Source: Gracilariopsis chorda (lineage: Eukaryota; Rhodophyta; Florideophyceae; Gracilariales; Gracilariaceae). From it: a DNA stretch of 64,000 nt. Below are positions 55,049 to 64,000 of the stretch, one piece after another; within the stretch, counting starts at the first letter, position 1, and every line of letters starts with the position of its first letter. A model generated the notes under the pieces. The model saw nothing but the letters and a program-made list of their open reading frames with translations, ran no database searches and had not been told where the DNA came from. Both the position numbers and the translations under genes were made by a program. The stretch lies in assembly GCA_003194525.1 (NCBI GenBank), contig NBIV01000022.1, positions 124,001-188,000 on the forward strand, given 5' to 3'.

Positions 55049-55810
55049 TCATCGGAGCTTGCTCCGACTTAAGGGCCTCCTCGGTTTCCAGAGCCGCCCG
55101 AGAGCACCTGATGTTCCTCCACCGCTCTGACGGGTTTTCACCGGAGCCTCTCCACCGCTCTCAAGGCTCTTCACCGGCGCTTTGGTCACCAAAATGCTTG
55201 ATGGTGTACCAGCAACAGCGGGAAGGCGCTTGACTTGTCTTGCAGTGGTCCTGGAAGCTGTACTTCTGTGGACAGTCTTCAAATTTGCTCCTGACTGCGG
55301 TGGAACCGACTCATTCCCCTCTCCGCCTTCATTTTTGACACTCATCATCGCAGTGTCCCATGCATATAAACCCGCTGAAACCATCTCCTTCAAAGTTGCG
55401 GGCGGTTCCTCGGGACCCCAAAAACATAAGGGTACTTCTCATCTTGGTGTGACGAAATATTTGTCTTAAAGATAACCACGAAGTCCTCTCCAGGTCTCTG
55501 CGTAGAGGGCAGGGGATGGTTGTGTAGAGAACGACAAAGTCTCGTCCCCGGCCCCCAGCAACCCCACACCGCGCAATTTCGCCTCTCCTACCTTCACCTT
55601 CGCATCACTACTCCCAACTCGTACGAACAGATTGACCTCCGCATCGCCCTTAAGCACCTGACCCGCTCCCCGGATTCCAAAAGCGCCGTCGCGACCGAAT
55701 GTGTTCCCCGGTGGAAATGTGCAGTACTTCAAAGGTCGCGCTTGCGTGTTCTTGGCACCGCTGACGTCGAATGCTCCCGTGATCACGTATGCTTGGTTCC
55801 AAAGAGATGA
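55049..55810 (-). pseudogene. Unrecognised frame between ParB-like gene and the palindrome
   Basis: The upstream part reads as a beta-rich domain (LWNQAYVITGAFDVSGAKN, then KYCTFPPGNTFGRDGAFGI). The downstream part is Lys/Pro/Gly-rich, with an imperfect repeat around EAPVKTRQSGG and KAPVKSLESGG. No family was recognised. It is the first reading unit on the left side of the divergent palindrome and might be the N-terminal part of the ParB-like protein, which follows on the same strand. Confidence 0.4.
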
Positions 55811-55921
55811 ACGTAAGCACTATATATCGTTTTCAAGACGTTTCATGACATCCATTGTCGTCAACGTAGCATCCCTGCAATTCCCCTCCCAATTACTTGC
55901 ATTGCAAAAAGAATTTGATAA

Positions 55922-56076
55922 TTTTGGTCGAGGTCCATGGTCCGAGGTGTCGTGGTGCTCCATCGCGAACACGATGGAGCGCCAGGACGCGAATTTTAAT
56001 TAAAATTCATGCCTGGCGCTCCATCGTTCGCGATGGAGCACCATGACACCTCGGACCACGTCCTCGACCCAAAACG
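55922..56076. repeat. Large palindrome between the divergent gene blocks
   Basis: Two arms of about 75 bp meet at the centre TTTTAATTAAAA near 56,000 and match with only a few mismatches and small gaps. Each arm itself contains the smaller inverted repeat CTCCATCG...CGATGGAG (55958-55965/55972-55979 and 56019-56026/56031-56038), so four copies of one 8-mer alternate in orientation. Reading frames run outward from it on both sides, and the right-hand ATG (56043) lies inside the arm. It could be a bidirectional promoter, a binding site for the ParB-like protein or transposase, or abutting ends of two elements. Confidence 0.88.
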
Positions 56077-57376
56077 AAGAGAAACATAATCCGAAGGAAA
56101 CGGGTTCATTCAAGATGCACGGAACCGGAGAAGAGCTTATTGATGCTTATCTTGCAGTTCGTGATGACTACGCAGCGACGAGGCAAAATGTGGATGAGCC
56201 GAGAAGTTTGAAGCACACCGACTTTGTGGAGTTCGCGGTACAAAGTCGCAACGTTCATGACTCTGCCAAGAAAATGTTTCTCACTCTCATCGGACCGGAT
56301 TACATCTCGTATTGGGACTCCGAGCTCCGTAACATGTCTCTCAGAGGCCCTCCACGTCAACTCTATCTTATGGCAAGAGTGGTGGACGTAAAGGACCGTG
56401 AAAAAGACAGGCGTGTAAGGGACTTTTGGAAGGTTTATTGTAAAAGGGAAGGGCTTAAAGGAATTCCCCGTAACGTGTTGCTATCTGTCTTTTGCAAGTC
56501 CCGTGTTCTGGGAGCAACCAATAAATCTTCCGCTTTCCACACGGATCCTTGCACCGACTTTGAAATGGTCATTGGGTTGTCTATGGTGCAACAGAATGCC
56601 GTGGATAAGAAAGGAAGTGGTAGGAAGAGGAAAAGGGGCATGGCAGCTAAGAAGTTCTCGAAAGTGAGTTTGTCGGACAAGACCCAGAGTCAGAGAGTCG
56701 GGTATGGTGTGCAGCTGGTGACCAGGGCTTGGGATTGTTTCGCCCAATTCCTCGGTTTTCCCAACGTTGAGGTTATGATCTTGCCTTACATTCGACTCGA
56801 CTATATCAGTGTAGTCTTCACCGATATCGCACAACGCTCCATGGGCTTCCAACACAAAGATTGTTCCAAACAGTTTGTGGAGGAGAAGAACGTCACCACA
56901 TAGAAGAAAACGTTACCAAATGGGCATGGAATCTGCCGGACCCAGTGGATACAGCGCTTCGCCTTTGTGCCAAAGAATACCTTGGTGACCTTTCTAATGT
57001 GGTGGTACAAGAGAAACTGTTCGACATCTCTGCTCCCAGCAAATGGGATGCCCTCAAAAGGTTCATCATCACGAGAACGAGACTTTTCCCTCTGCGGTTT
57101 GAGAACTTTAGTGAATCTCTTGTCACTACGGTTCAAGAGGCCATAAAGCCTCTGAAGCTCATTGCATTGCATGGAAGCAATGTCAAAGTACATCAAGCTG
57201 TGAAACCAGAGCCCGCAGAAGACGTTGACATCATTATGGAGCCGGTAGAAACTGGTACGGCTGGTGGTGGGAACGAACGTGCTGAGCGTGTGGAAGGTGG
57301 TGATCAGGGTGAGTTGGAAAGAAGTGGAAGAGATAGAGATGCTAGAGGATGCGGAACGTGGAACTGCGGAACGTGA
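56043..57376 (+). pseudogene. Unrecognised N-terminal region upstream of the DNA methyltransferase
   Basis: Reading begins at the ATG in the palindrome arm. About 285 residues of mixed alpha/beta look (KKMFLTLIGPDYISYWDSEL, VIGLSMVQQN, a basic insert KKGSGRKRKRG) are followed by a second part (ENVTKWAWNLPDPVDTALRL, KWDALKRFIITRTRLFPLRF). That part ends in an acidic linker with many Glu and Asp. No domain was recognised. Because it runs straight into the methyltransferase with little gap, it is probably that protein's N-terminal, perhaps target-recognition, region. It is broken in a few places. Confidence 0.45.
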
Positions 57377-57399
57377 TACTGCACCAAAGGCCACTGAAG

Positions 57400-58498
57400 G
57401 ACTGCAGACAACAGCTTTGTCGGAGAACTTATTGTATTATGTCGAAGGCACGGGGGTCCGTGCACCACCGTACCCTACGACTTTGGATGATGTGATAGCT
57501 TACAAGTATTGTGAGAAGGAGATGTCCCGCAACTTCCGTCTCCACAACTGCAAGTTCGAAAATCTCATCGAAGTTGACGACAACAAGTCTGGCGAAAGCG
57601 AGGTATCTATTGAAGGAAGGGTACAGTTCCTGCTTTCCGATCCGCCATATGGACTCATTCTGAGCTTCGTTTGGAGAACAGCGAACACGATATTCTGACA
57701 GAGAAGGGCATGAGCAGGTCAGCGAGGAGGTCGTCAAAGCTTCTTACGTCCTGGTGGACATATTATACAGTTCTGCTCATGGGATCAGGTACCGTTATGG
57801 CGGGATGGTGCTACGGAAAGTTACCTACATTGATGACTCTGATACGATGCGTTACTCCTTTGTCCTCGACGAACAGCCCCTCCATTTCGTACGGTCTTTA
57901 GATAATACGACGGGTAACGTTGGAGAAGAAGTTGCCGGTTGCACCAGACGACAGAATACGCTGTACATGCTGTTCGTTCTGGAGTTCCTGATGCACAACA
58001 GCACCGGATGGTCAACTATGAGAAACTTCAAATTATGTTGCTTCACGATACCCAGCGTATCATGGAATCGTGGATCAGGTGCCGCCGATGTCAAATAGTG
58101 AGATGATTCATGTGGTCTGTGAAAAAACCCGATGGGAAGTATATGAGGAAGAGGGTGCGACTGGAACAGAAGTGTAGGGCACTGTTGAAAGAGCTGATTT
58201 TGGCAGGTTCAGTCAGCCAGGAGACCTCGTGGTCGACATGTCTGCCGGAACGTTCTCGACAAGCGATGGCGGTGCATGGAACTGCCCAAGCATCGGAAGT
58301 TTGTGGGGTTTGAACCGGACAAAGGCTTGCTTTGAACACGCCAGGCATGCCGCTATTGTTCGCTTCGCTTCCATAATACGGAAAGGACACACGGATATTG
58401 AGAAGAGCCAAGAGCTTCGAAAGATGGCCCATTGTGTTTCCTCTGCATTCCCATTGGGAAGAAGCAGGCACACCATGTTATGGAGGGCTTTCGACTGA
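57400..58498 (+). pseudogene. DNA amino-methyltransferase (beta class), eukaryotic copy
   Basis: Motif IV, FLLSDPPYGL, is at about 57,627-57,656 (DPPY codons 57,639-57,650). A strand typical after it, LRPGGHIIQFCS, is near 57,740-57,775. The S-adenosylmethionine-binding part follows at 58,220-58,262: GDLVVDMSAGTFST, with FVGFEPDK-like sequence after it. Catalytic DPPY before the AdoMet loop is the beta-class order of bacterial and phage N6-adenine and N4-cytosine methylases. Base specificity cannot be read. The copy is interrupted in several places, so activity of this copy is unlikely. Confidence 0.7.
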
Positions 58499-58603
58499 TT
58501 TCCACCGTACCAAATTCTTCCCCCACACCTTGCCGACTTTCTTCTCCACTTTGTGGCAAAGTGAAATTCTAGGGAAGTTGGGAAGGAAGAAAGCTATGGA
58601 TGG

Positions 58604-59274
58604 ATGGCCGAGGGAGCTGCAGGGAAGAATGAATCTGGAGAACATGAAGTCTCTATCGGCAATGGAGGCTGTGCAATATGGTTTCGAGTGGGCAAGTCTA
58701 CTACTCGTCACGAAATGGCTGGTGTTGGAGTGTTTGCAACTCGTCGAATTGCTGCAGGCGAGGTAGTGTGCTATTTCTACGGGACGTTGGTTTATCATGG
58801 CCTTTTGAATCGGAAAGAAGTGCACAAGACCTACGGGGAGGGAGTCATGGGTGTGACGAAGGATCGCTTCCAGAAGTATGCGGTGGAGATAGAAGTCTAC
58901 GGTCAACAGTTCCAATCACTTCCGCATCGAAAACAGCTGACGAATGGGCATGGAAAACAAGCAAACCCCATTTTATGGGTGGTTCCTTCCTTTTTTGTAT
59001 TGCGAGGTATATCAACGATCCAAAGTACGTGGATGGGGATAAATAGTTAGATGCCATGGTGGATGGCCTCGTGAAGAAAAGGGAAGGTAATGTGCGAATG
59101 AAACGGATACCGGGAGTGGGACGAAAACCAGGGGGAATAACGGACTACAAACTTATTAAGATGGAGGCGACAGCCGACATAGAGCAAGGAGAGGAACTTT
59201 TCGCTAGATACGGTGATGTTTATGACTGGCAAACCCATTTCAATGTGGAGGATGGAACGATAGTCATTGATTAG
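58604..59274 (+). pseudogene. SET-domain protein
   Basis: SET motifs appear in order: AGVGVFATRRIAAGEVVCYF (the GxG strand and following, about 58,715-58,780), then ARYINDPKY near 59,000-59,025 (the RFINHS position). The closing part IEQGEELFARYGDVYDW near 59,180-59,235 corresponds to the GEEL..DY block that supplies the catalytic Tyr region. SET proteins transfer methyl groups to lysines, mostly of histones. It follows the methyltransferase by about 100 nt on the same strand and may be its C-terminal domain. It is broken in a few places. Confidence 0.7.
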
Positions 59275-59488
59275 TTTGTTGTTATAAACCTTTGTCCACA
59301 GCTTGGCTAAAGGGCGACGTTTTTTATTTGAACGGATGTGTAGTCCTAACTTAGGAGAACATCACTTTTCAGTAAGGATATAAGATACAAATTGATATAG
59401 ATGTGATACAGAAACGTCCATTTTCGGTACCACGGAGGATTGTATTCTCAAGTTTTCAACAAAAAACAAAGAGTTTTGTGGGCATTGG

Positions 59489-60175
59489 GTGGCGAGATTT
59501 TCCCGGACAACACAGGGCATGCACCATCCCAGAGCGTCACTAGCCACTTGCAAAAGAGGTTTGACCCCAAGAATGGTGCCGAAGGGAAAGAAGCGAGGCC
59601 CGGCAAGGGGTGGTGCGGCAAGTGCGCCTAAGACGCGGCGAAAGGCTATTGAGGAGCGAACCGCGAGTGGAACGAAAGCAAAATCATGTGTTCCCAGGAG
59701 CGGATTATCGGGGAGAAGATCAGGAGAAGGTGCTTCGAAGAGAGGGGGAAGAGGTGGGGCAAAGAACGTCGGATCCGAGCGCACGACGAGTGAGCGCACG
59801 ATGAGTGAGAATTTGAAGGCTGATGCCCATGCCCATGTAGCACGCAAGAGAGATTCCGTTCGGGGACAGCGATCTATGCCTGGGTCTGGTGGTGGGGTGG
59901 AGGTTAAGAAAGGGTCGGTTGCTAGGAGAAGGGAAGAGGTACCAGATCAGGGAGGGTTGAAAGCAAATGCGCGGGTCGAAGACCGAAATAAAGATGAAGA
60001 AACGCCGGAAAGGAAACATATGGAAGAGACATTTGCTTCAAAGAGAGGTGGGGCCCCAAGGGGAAATCAATATGGAGGAGAGGTAAATCTACCTTTGGTA
60101 GAGAGTGATGGGGACGAAGAGGATCACATTGTGAAGGGGAGATGGACGAGAGAGAGAATAAAGGAAGTAGTGTGA
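59489..60175 (+). CDS. Basic, disordered protein of the large transposon
   Basis: About 228 residues, strongly basic and low in hydrophobics, rich in Arg/Lys/Gly/Ser (PKGKKRGPARGGAASAPKTR), with an acidic end (VESDGDEEDHIVKG). The composition suggests a DNA- or RNA-binding disordered region. The next open frame (60,231) continues in similar style, so this may be the N-terminal part of one long protein reaching 61,918. No family was recognised. Confidence 0.4.
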   Translation: MARFSRTTQGMHHPRASLATCKRGLTPRMVPKGKKRGPARGGAASAPKTRRKAIEERTASGTKAKSCVPRSGLSGRRSGEGASKRGGRGGAKNVGSERTTSERTMSENLKADAHAHVARKRDSVRGQRSMPGSGGGVEVKKGSVARRREEVPDQGGLKANARVEDRNKDEETPERKHMEETFASKRGGAPRGNQYGGEVNLPLVESDGDEEDHIVKGRWTRERIKEVV

Positions 60176-60230
60176 CGCCGCTCTGATTTAAAGGAAACGC
60201 GAGAAGTGGAAGAAGTGGTCAGAGTGATGG

Positions 60231-60958
60231 ATGGAATACAGGAAGCATCAAAAAGCGGAGAACGTACGAGCACCCCGGTACGGGCACGAAAAAGTGCAAA
60301 TGGCTCAAGACTTAGAAAGTGATAAAGGAAGCATAACGCCGCGGACTCCGGAAGGAATGCGAGAGAGGAAACGAAGTGTTCATCGGTCGCCAAGTGAGCC
60401 TGCTGAGGAGCGACGGCTGCCTGTCAATATTTTGGAAGATGCAGGGAATGAAGACATCGGTGTGATATCTCGATCTTCGTTAGTTGAGAGGGTCAATATG
60501 TTGAAGGCAGAACTCGAGCAGATCAAAGGAGACCACCGCAGCCTAAAGATGTCGCTGAAGCTGACGCAAGAGGAACTGAAGAGGATGAGAGAACAGATGA
60601 GCGAGAAGAATTTGCTGATAGATAGCGTACGGGAAGGGATGAAGGTGAGACGAGGGAAAAAAAGGGATCTGAAGGTGAAAAGGAATTGCGATGGCGTAGG
60701 AAGTATGTGGTTGATGTGCAAGAGGGTTTTTATGGGTTTGCCAGGGTCATATATGGTAGGTTGTTGTACTATGCGAAGGTGGAGGTATCGGAGCTTTGTT
60801 TTACTTCGGAGGGTGTGGAAAGGAACTGGACGAATCGATGCGAAGTATTGGGGAAGGGAAAAGAGGGGAGTGTGTTTGTTATGGGAGGAAAGGAGATTGC
60901 ACCTCGATGTCCATTTGAGATTGCGTCTGAGATGAGGTCGTACACGCCTTTGCCGTGA
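60231..60958 (+). pseudogene. Coiled-coil segment, unknown family
   Basis: A charged region leads into a heptad-patterned coiled coil (SSLVERVNMLKAELEQIKGD, LKLTQEELKRMREQM) at about 60,470-60,640. Past it the protein-like reading lies in another frame (YVVDVQEGFYGFARVIYGRL), so a break or a small intron lies between. It sits between the basic region and the unknown C-terminal domain. Confidence 0.4.
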
Positions 60959-60976
60959 GGAGGAAGTAATGAACTA

Positions 60977-61918
60977 TTGAAGTACTTGGTTGGCGTTGAG
61001 ATTGAGGGGGAGAGATGGGAGTCGATTCATGAAGCGGGTAGGAAGGATCAATGCGTGCGGGAGGTTGTTGCAGACAGGTGTTTGAGGCAACGTATGAAGC
61101 AGAAGTTGAGTGATGTGATTGGGGTTTGGAAGCGTACGGCACGGGAAAAAATGTTTTCGTTGCTTCGATATGACTTGATAGCCAGACGTGTGAGACCGCG
61201 AGAGGGGACCGAGCTAGACATTGAGTTGAAGAAACAGTTAGGGAACGTAAAGACGAAGTTCATGGAAGATGGGGAGGCGAAGAGTGGTAGGTTATGTTCC
61301 TGGAAAATGAAAAAAATCGAAGATCTTACGTATTCTGGATTTCAGGTTGCTGGGCGGCTGAGAGAGTTTAGTGAAGGGGACATGTACTTCAAGAACGGGG
61401 CTGCGGTGGAATTGTTGGAAGAATTCATGGGATATGAGATGGGAACGGAAAGGGAGGGAAAGTTGGAGTACGTTGATGGGACAGTGATGCATTTGGCTCG
61501 TTTGGATGCGTGGACCGGATGTGTTTTGACGGCAATGGACACAGATGTGGGGCGTGGAGGAAGACGACCGTTGTTATTTTCTACGTTTTACGGTGAGTAT
61601 CTTCCGCTCGCGGTAGAGAATATACTTGGTGTGGCGTGGGAGAGGGTGAGAGAGCTACATCATGAAGAATTGGAGAATGAAGGTTGCGATGAGGGTGACC
61701 CACGTTGTATAGCTGGCAATGGGGATAGAGAAATGACGGTAGCGCTGTGGATACCTTCGAAGCGGAGGATATACTTGGCCGTGAAGGATGAATACTTTTT
61801 GGAACATATGACGAAACGGCTGGGAGGGGTGCTGGACTGTTATGTTGCTGCGTGTCGGCCAGAAGATGTGTGGATGAATAGGTTAGTGAAAGAGAGTCGA
61901 GATGTTAGGAGAGGTTAG
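60977..61918 (+). CDS. Unrecognised protein of about 310 residues
   Basis: This is an uninterrupted frame with a helical first half (MKQKLSDVIGVWKRTAREKM) and a mixed second half (LDAWTGCVLTAMDTD, TVALWIPSKRRIYLAVKDEY). Composition and length look like a true protein. Its neighbours suggest a structural or DNA-handling part of the transposon. I recognise no motif. It converges on the transposase gene about 95 nt away. Confidence 0.5.
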   Translation: MKYLVGVEIEGERWESIHEAGRKDQCVREVVADRCLRQRMKQKLSDVIGVWKRTAREKMFSLLRYDLIARRVRPREGTELDIELKKQLGNVKTKFMEDGEAKSGRLCSWKMKKIEDLTYSGFQVAGRLREFSEGDMYFKNGAAVELLEEFMGYEMGTEREGKLEYVDGTVMHLARLDAWTGCVLTAMDTDVGRGGRRPLLFSTFYGEYLPLAVENILGVAWERVRELHHEELENEGCDEGDPRCIAGNGDREMTVALWIPSKRRIYLAVKDEYFLEHMTKRLGGVLDCYVAACRPEDVWMNRLVKESRDVRRG

Positions 61919-62012
61919 GCGACGGATCATGTCGAGGCGCAGTGGGAGGAAGGTCTGGGAGGTTATGAAGAACAAGTTGAAGAAGAATAGTGTTACTGGT
62001 GGAACGGGTGGT

Positions 62013-64000
62013 TTACTGATGTGTTATAGATTGTGGGGCGTAAGGCTTTGAAGAGGTGTCACGATAGAATCGGTTGATGTAGAAACGATGGAAGCGCCAC
62101 TGAAGACGAGGAGTGAATGGCGGCGCGGGGTAGTTTTCTCGAATGACGTGGACTGCACCTAGAATGGAGGTGGAGGGAATGAGGCCGAACCAAGGAGATA
62201 CGTTGTCGTCGGTGGAAGGTTTGGAGATGGGAACTGGATCAGTGGTGTGGTCCCGCTGGTCATCGGTGGACCACTGAGGGCAGACGCAGTTGAGGATGAT
62301 ATCGACAATGTCGCGAGGTGGTACGAGTTCAAGGAATTGTACGAAAGCGAATTCCTTTGTAATGGGGGTGGAAGAGCATGAAGAGGGGGAAGGTAGTTTG
62401 AAGCAAACTAGGGCGATGAGCTTGGAGACCCATACAGTGGGTGTGGATGGAGAGGAGAAGTTGGTTCCTGCAACAAGGATATGGGAGAACTTTGGTGATC
62501 TGGGAGGTCCGAATGATGGAACGGCGAAGATGCACTGGAGGAGAGGGACGGAGGGTTTTTGCAGGACGATTTTGTTTCGTTCTTGGTTGTAATTGTGTAG
62601 TGTTGGGATGTAACCACCGACGACGTATGCGGATTTGACGAAGGTGAGACGAGTTGGACGGAGGTTGTTGGGTGAGGTATTTAGCTTGAGATATTCGATG
62701 GAAAGGGAGACGAAGGAATGAAGTGTGGTGTGACCTAGTTGTGAGATGATTGAGAGCGTGTCTGAGGAGAAGAGTTCTTGAAGAAATTTTGGACTTGCGT
62801 TGGGGGTGGATGCAAGGTACTTTGCGGCTGTGAAGATGTCGTAGAAGGAAAGATGTTTTCCGTCACGTACGAAGGAGGGTTTGCGTGGTTGCGGTTGAGT
62901 TTGAGGTCGAGCATGGGAGGATAAGGAAGGGTCTGCGGAAAGTGGATTCCAGTCCTTGAAGAGATTGGAGCGGTCTATAGCACGGATGTTTTCTGTATGG
63001 GCGGTGGCTCTTAGCTTGGAAGTTTTGGAGTAATGTGATTTGAAGAGGACGTGGGCGTGCTCGAAGATGCCTGTGTTGTTGAAGTGGAGACCCCCTTATC
63101 GGCGTATGTCTTCGACGATGTGGTCGAGGAGATGGAACTTGAGGGTTCCCAGGTGGGAGGAGTGGTAGGGTCCGAGAATGGATGCGGCTGTGACTTTGAA
63201 GGATCTGATGTGTTTTTCGAGAGATATGAGGGAGGTGTCTGTTCATTCGGGGGAGGAGTTGTATTGCATAGCGGAGAGAAGGAGGTCTGTGTACTTGGTG
63301 AAGACAGAAGTGATGGGGGAGGAGTCAGTTTCTTTGCAGCATCTGTCGAAGAAGGCGCCGATGAAGGGGAAGACCATGTCAAGGGTGCGGTAATCCTTTG
63401 CTTCCAGCATTCCTCGTAAGCCTTTTGTGGTGAAGAAGCCGTTGAGGGCTTGGGAGTTGTCGGTTGTGGAGAAGTCGATGTGGAGGCCGGGTGCGGGGGA
63501 GTCGTCTTCGATGGCGGTGAGGATGGAGTTGGAGTGTTTGAGGATGGAGGTGCGGATGGAATGGAAGGAACGTTTCGTGTTGTTGGGGCCGACTGTGGTG
63601 AAGAGTGATTCGGAGTGGAGTCGTTCGATGGCGGTGGCTTTGATGAGCTTTGAGACGCCGAGGTGGAAGTTGTGAAGGGGTTCGAAGGCGAAGATGTTGT
63701 AAGAGGAGAGAAGGGGAGTGATGTTGAAAATGGCGTAAGATTCGAAGAGAAAGGGATATTTGCGAGGGAGAGGGACTGCAGGGCTCTGGTTGCCTGTACC
63801 TTTTTGGTGCGAGCAACTTTTGGCTTGCAGGCGAACTGGGCTTCATCGGACTGGCGAAGGAGAGCGGCGTTTTCTCTGCTTTTGTGTCGAGTCTGGGATT
63901 GTGTGCGGAAGTGGATGGGGTTTGTGTTGAGGGAGAGGTGTTCGCGGGGGACGGTACATCTGGGGCAGGGGTGCTGTGGTCGTGTTCCGTGCGAGATGGC
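62013..64000 (-). pseudogene. Plavaka/CACTA-like transposase, C-terminal part (N-terminus beyond window)
   Basis: Read on the minus strand from the right edge: a CPRCTVPREHL zinc-binding block (about 63,950), then FAFEPLHNFHLGVSKLIKAT (about 63,620-63,680), the Tnp2/Plavaka-type D/E-P-x-H-N block. Next come KFHLLDHIVEDIRR and FEHAHVLFKSHYSKT (about 63,020-63,130), and the family-type C-terminus SILGAVHVIRENY ... FHRFYINRFYRD (about 62,060-62,160). The stop is at 62013. The reading moves between frames a few times, and one good stretch has no Met, so simple ORF lists miss it. Plus-strand frames at 63,051-63,675 are its shadows. It is not an LTR element. Confidence 0.72.

Larger units (their letters stand above)
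52078..64000. mobile_element. Large DNA transposon remnant with DNA- and histone-modification genes (runs off the right edge)
   Basis: A Plavaka/CACTA-like transposase occupies the right 2 kb (minus strand). To its left lie genes not expected together in a host locus: a ParB-like domain and a 2OG-Fe(II) oxygenase (minus), then a DNA amino-methyltransferase, a SET domain and coiled-coil proteins (plus), diverging from a large palindrome at 55922-56076. All are similarly decayed, with a few breaks each, which fits one mobile unit of one age. Termini are not seen, so limits and unity are inferred; two or more elements side by side remain possible. Fungal KDZ transposons that carry TET/JBP oxygenases are a known precedent for such cargo. 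Confidence 0.6.

Noticed and set aside
63051-63675. Plus-strand Gly/Glu-rich frames near the right edge
   Set aside because: They are the complement of the transposase coding strand; the minus-strand reading shows conserved transposase blocks.

Overview
The window is a nuclear stretch from a eukaryote. It most likely comes from a photosynthetic lineage with compact genes, and a red alga fits best. Host genes are short and intronless or carry a few short GT-AG introns (55-105 nt in the ones I resolved). There is a bacterial-type seryl-tRNA synthetase with an organelle-type leader and a ClpS adaptor with a leader, while LTR elements, DNA transposons and foldback repeats fill the space between genes. 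The red-algal assignment is inference from gene style; no marker gene is present to prove it.

Layout. 1-18.8 kb is a nest of LTR-element fossils. An old Ty1/Copia copy (minus strand) was split by a young Ty3/Gypsy chromovirus at 5048-16689 (895-bp LTRs, 5-bp target duplication AACTT) and also hit by an older insertion now reduced to a solo LTR at 16842-17669 (target duplication CCATT). The chromovirus carries two antisense reading frames between its chromodomain and 3' LTR. 18812-20895 is a pogo/Tigger-type DNA transposon with terminal inverted repeats, TA target duplication and an open transposase.

22-38.5 kb is the host gene block: ClpS (2 exons), a four-span membrane protein (2 exons), organellar seryl-tRNA synthetase, MEMO1 family protein, a four-exon Yippee protein, a one-finger GATA factor with a Gln tract, a TraB-domain protein, an IPI3/WDR18 WD40 protein and a bZIP factor. 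Several inverted repeats sit between these genes.

39-50.2 kb is a second transposon graveyard: two copies of a ~380-bp MITE-like repeat, a 5'-truncated second Gypsy chromovirus (minus), a 48-bp minisatellite, a nested foldback repeat and a second Copia fossil.

50.4-64 kb is the most unusual part. I read 52-64 kb as one large, decayed DNA transposon, or a cluster of related ones, that runs off the right edge. On its right is the C-terminal part of a Plavaka/CACTA-like transposase (minus strand). Inside are two divergent blocks facing away from a ~75-bp-arm palindrome at 55922-56076. The left block encodes a ParB-like domain, a basic/acidic linker region and a 2-oxoglutarate-Fe(II) oxygenase. 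The right block encodes a beta-class DNA amino-methyltransferase (DPPY ... AGTFST), a SET domain and coiled-coil proteins of unknown role. A methyl writer, a possible base oxidiser, a histone-type methyltransferase and a ParB-like DNA-binding fold in one mobile unit suggest an element carrying its own chromatin-modification kit. All homology calls are from reading motifs, without database searches.
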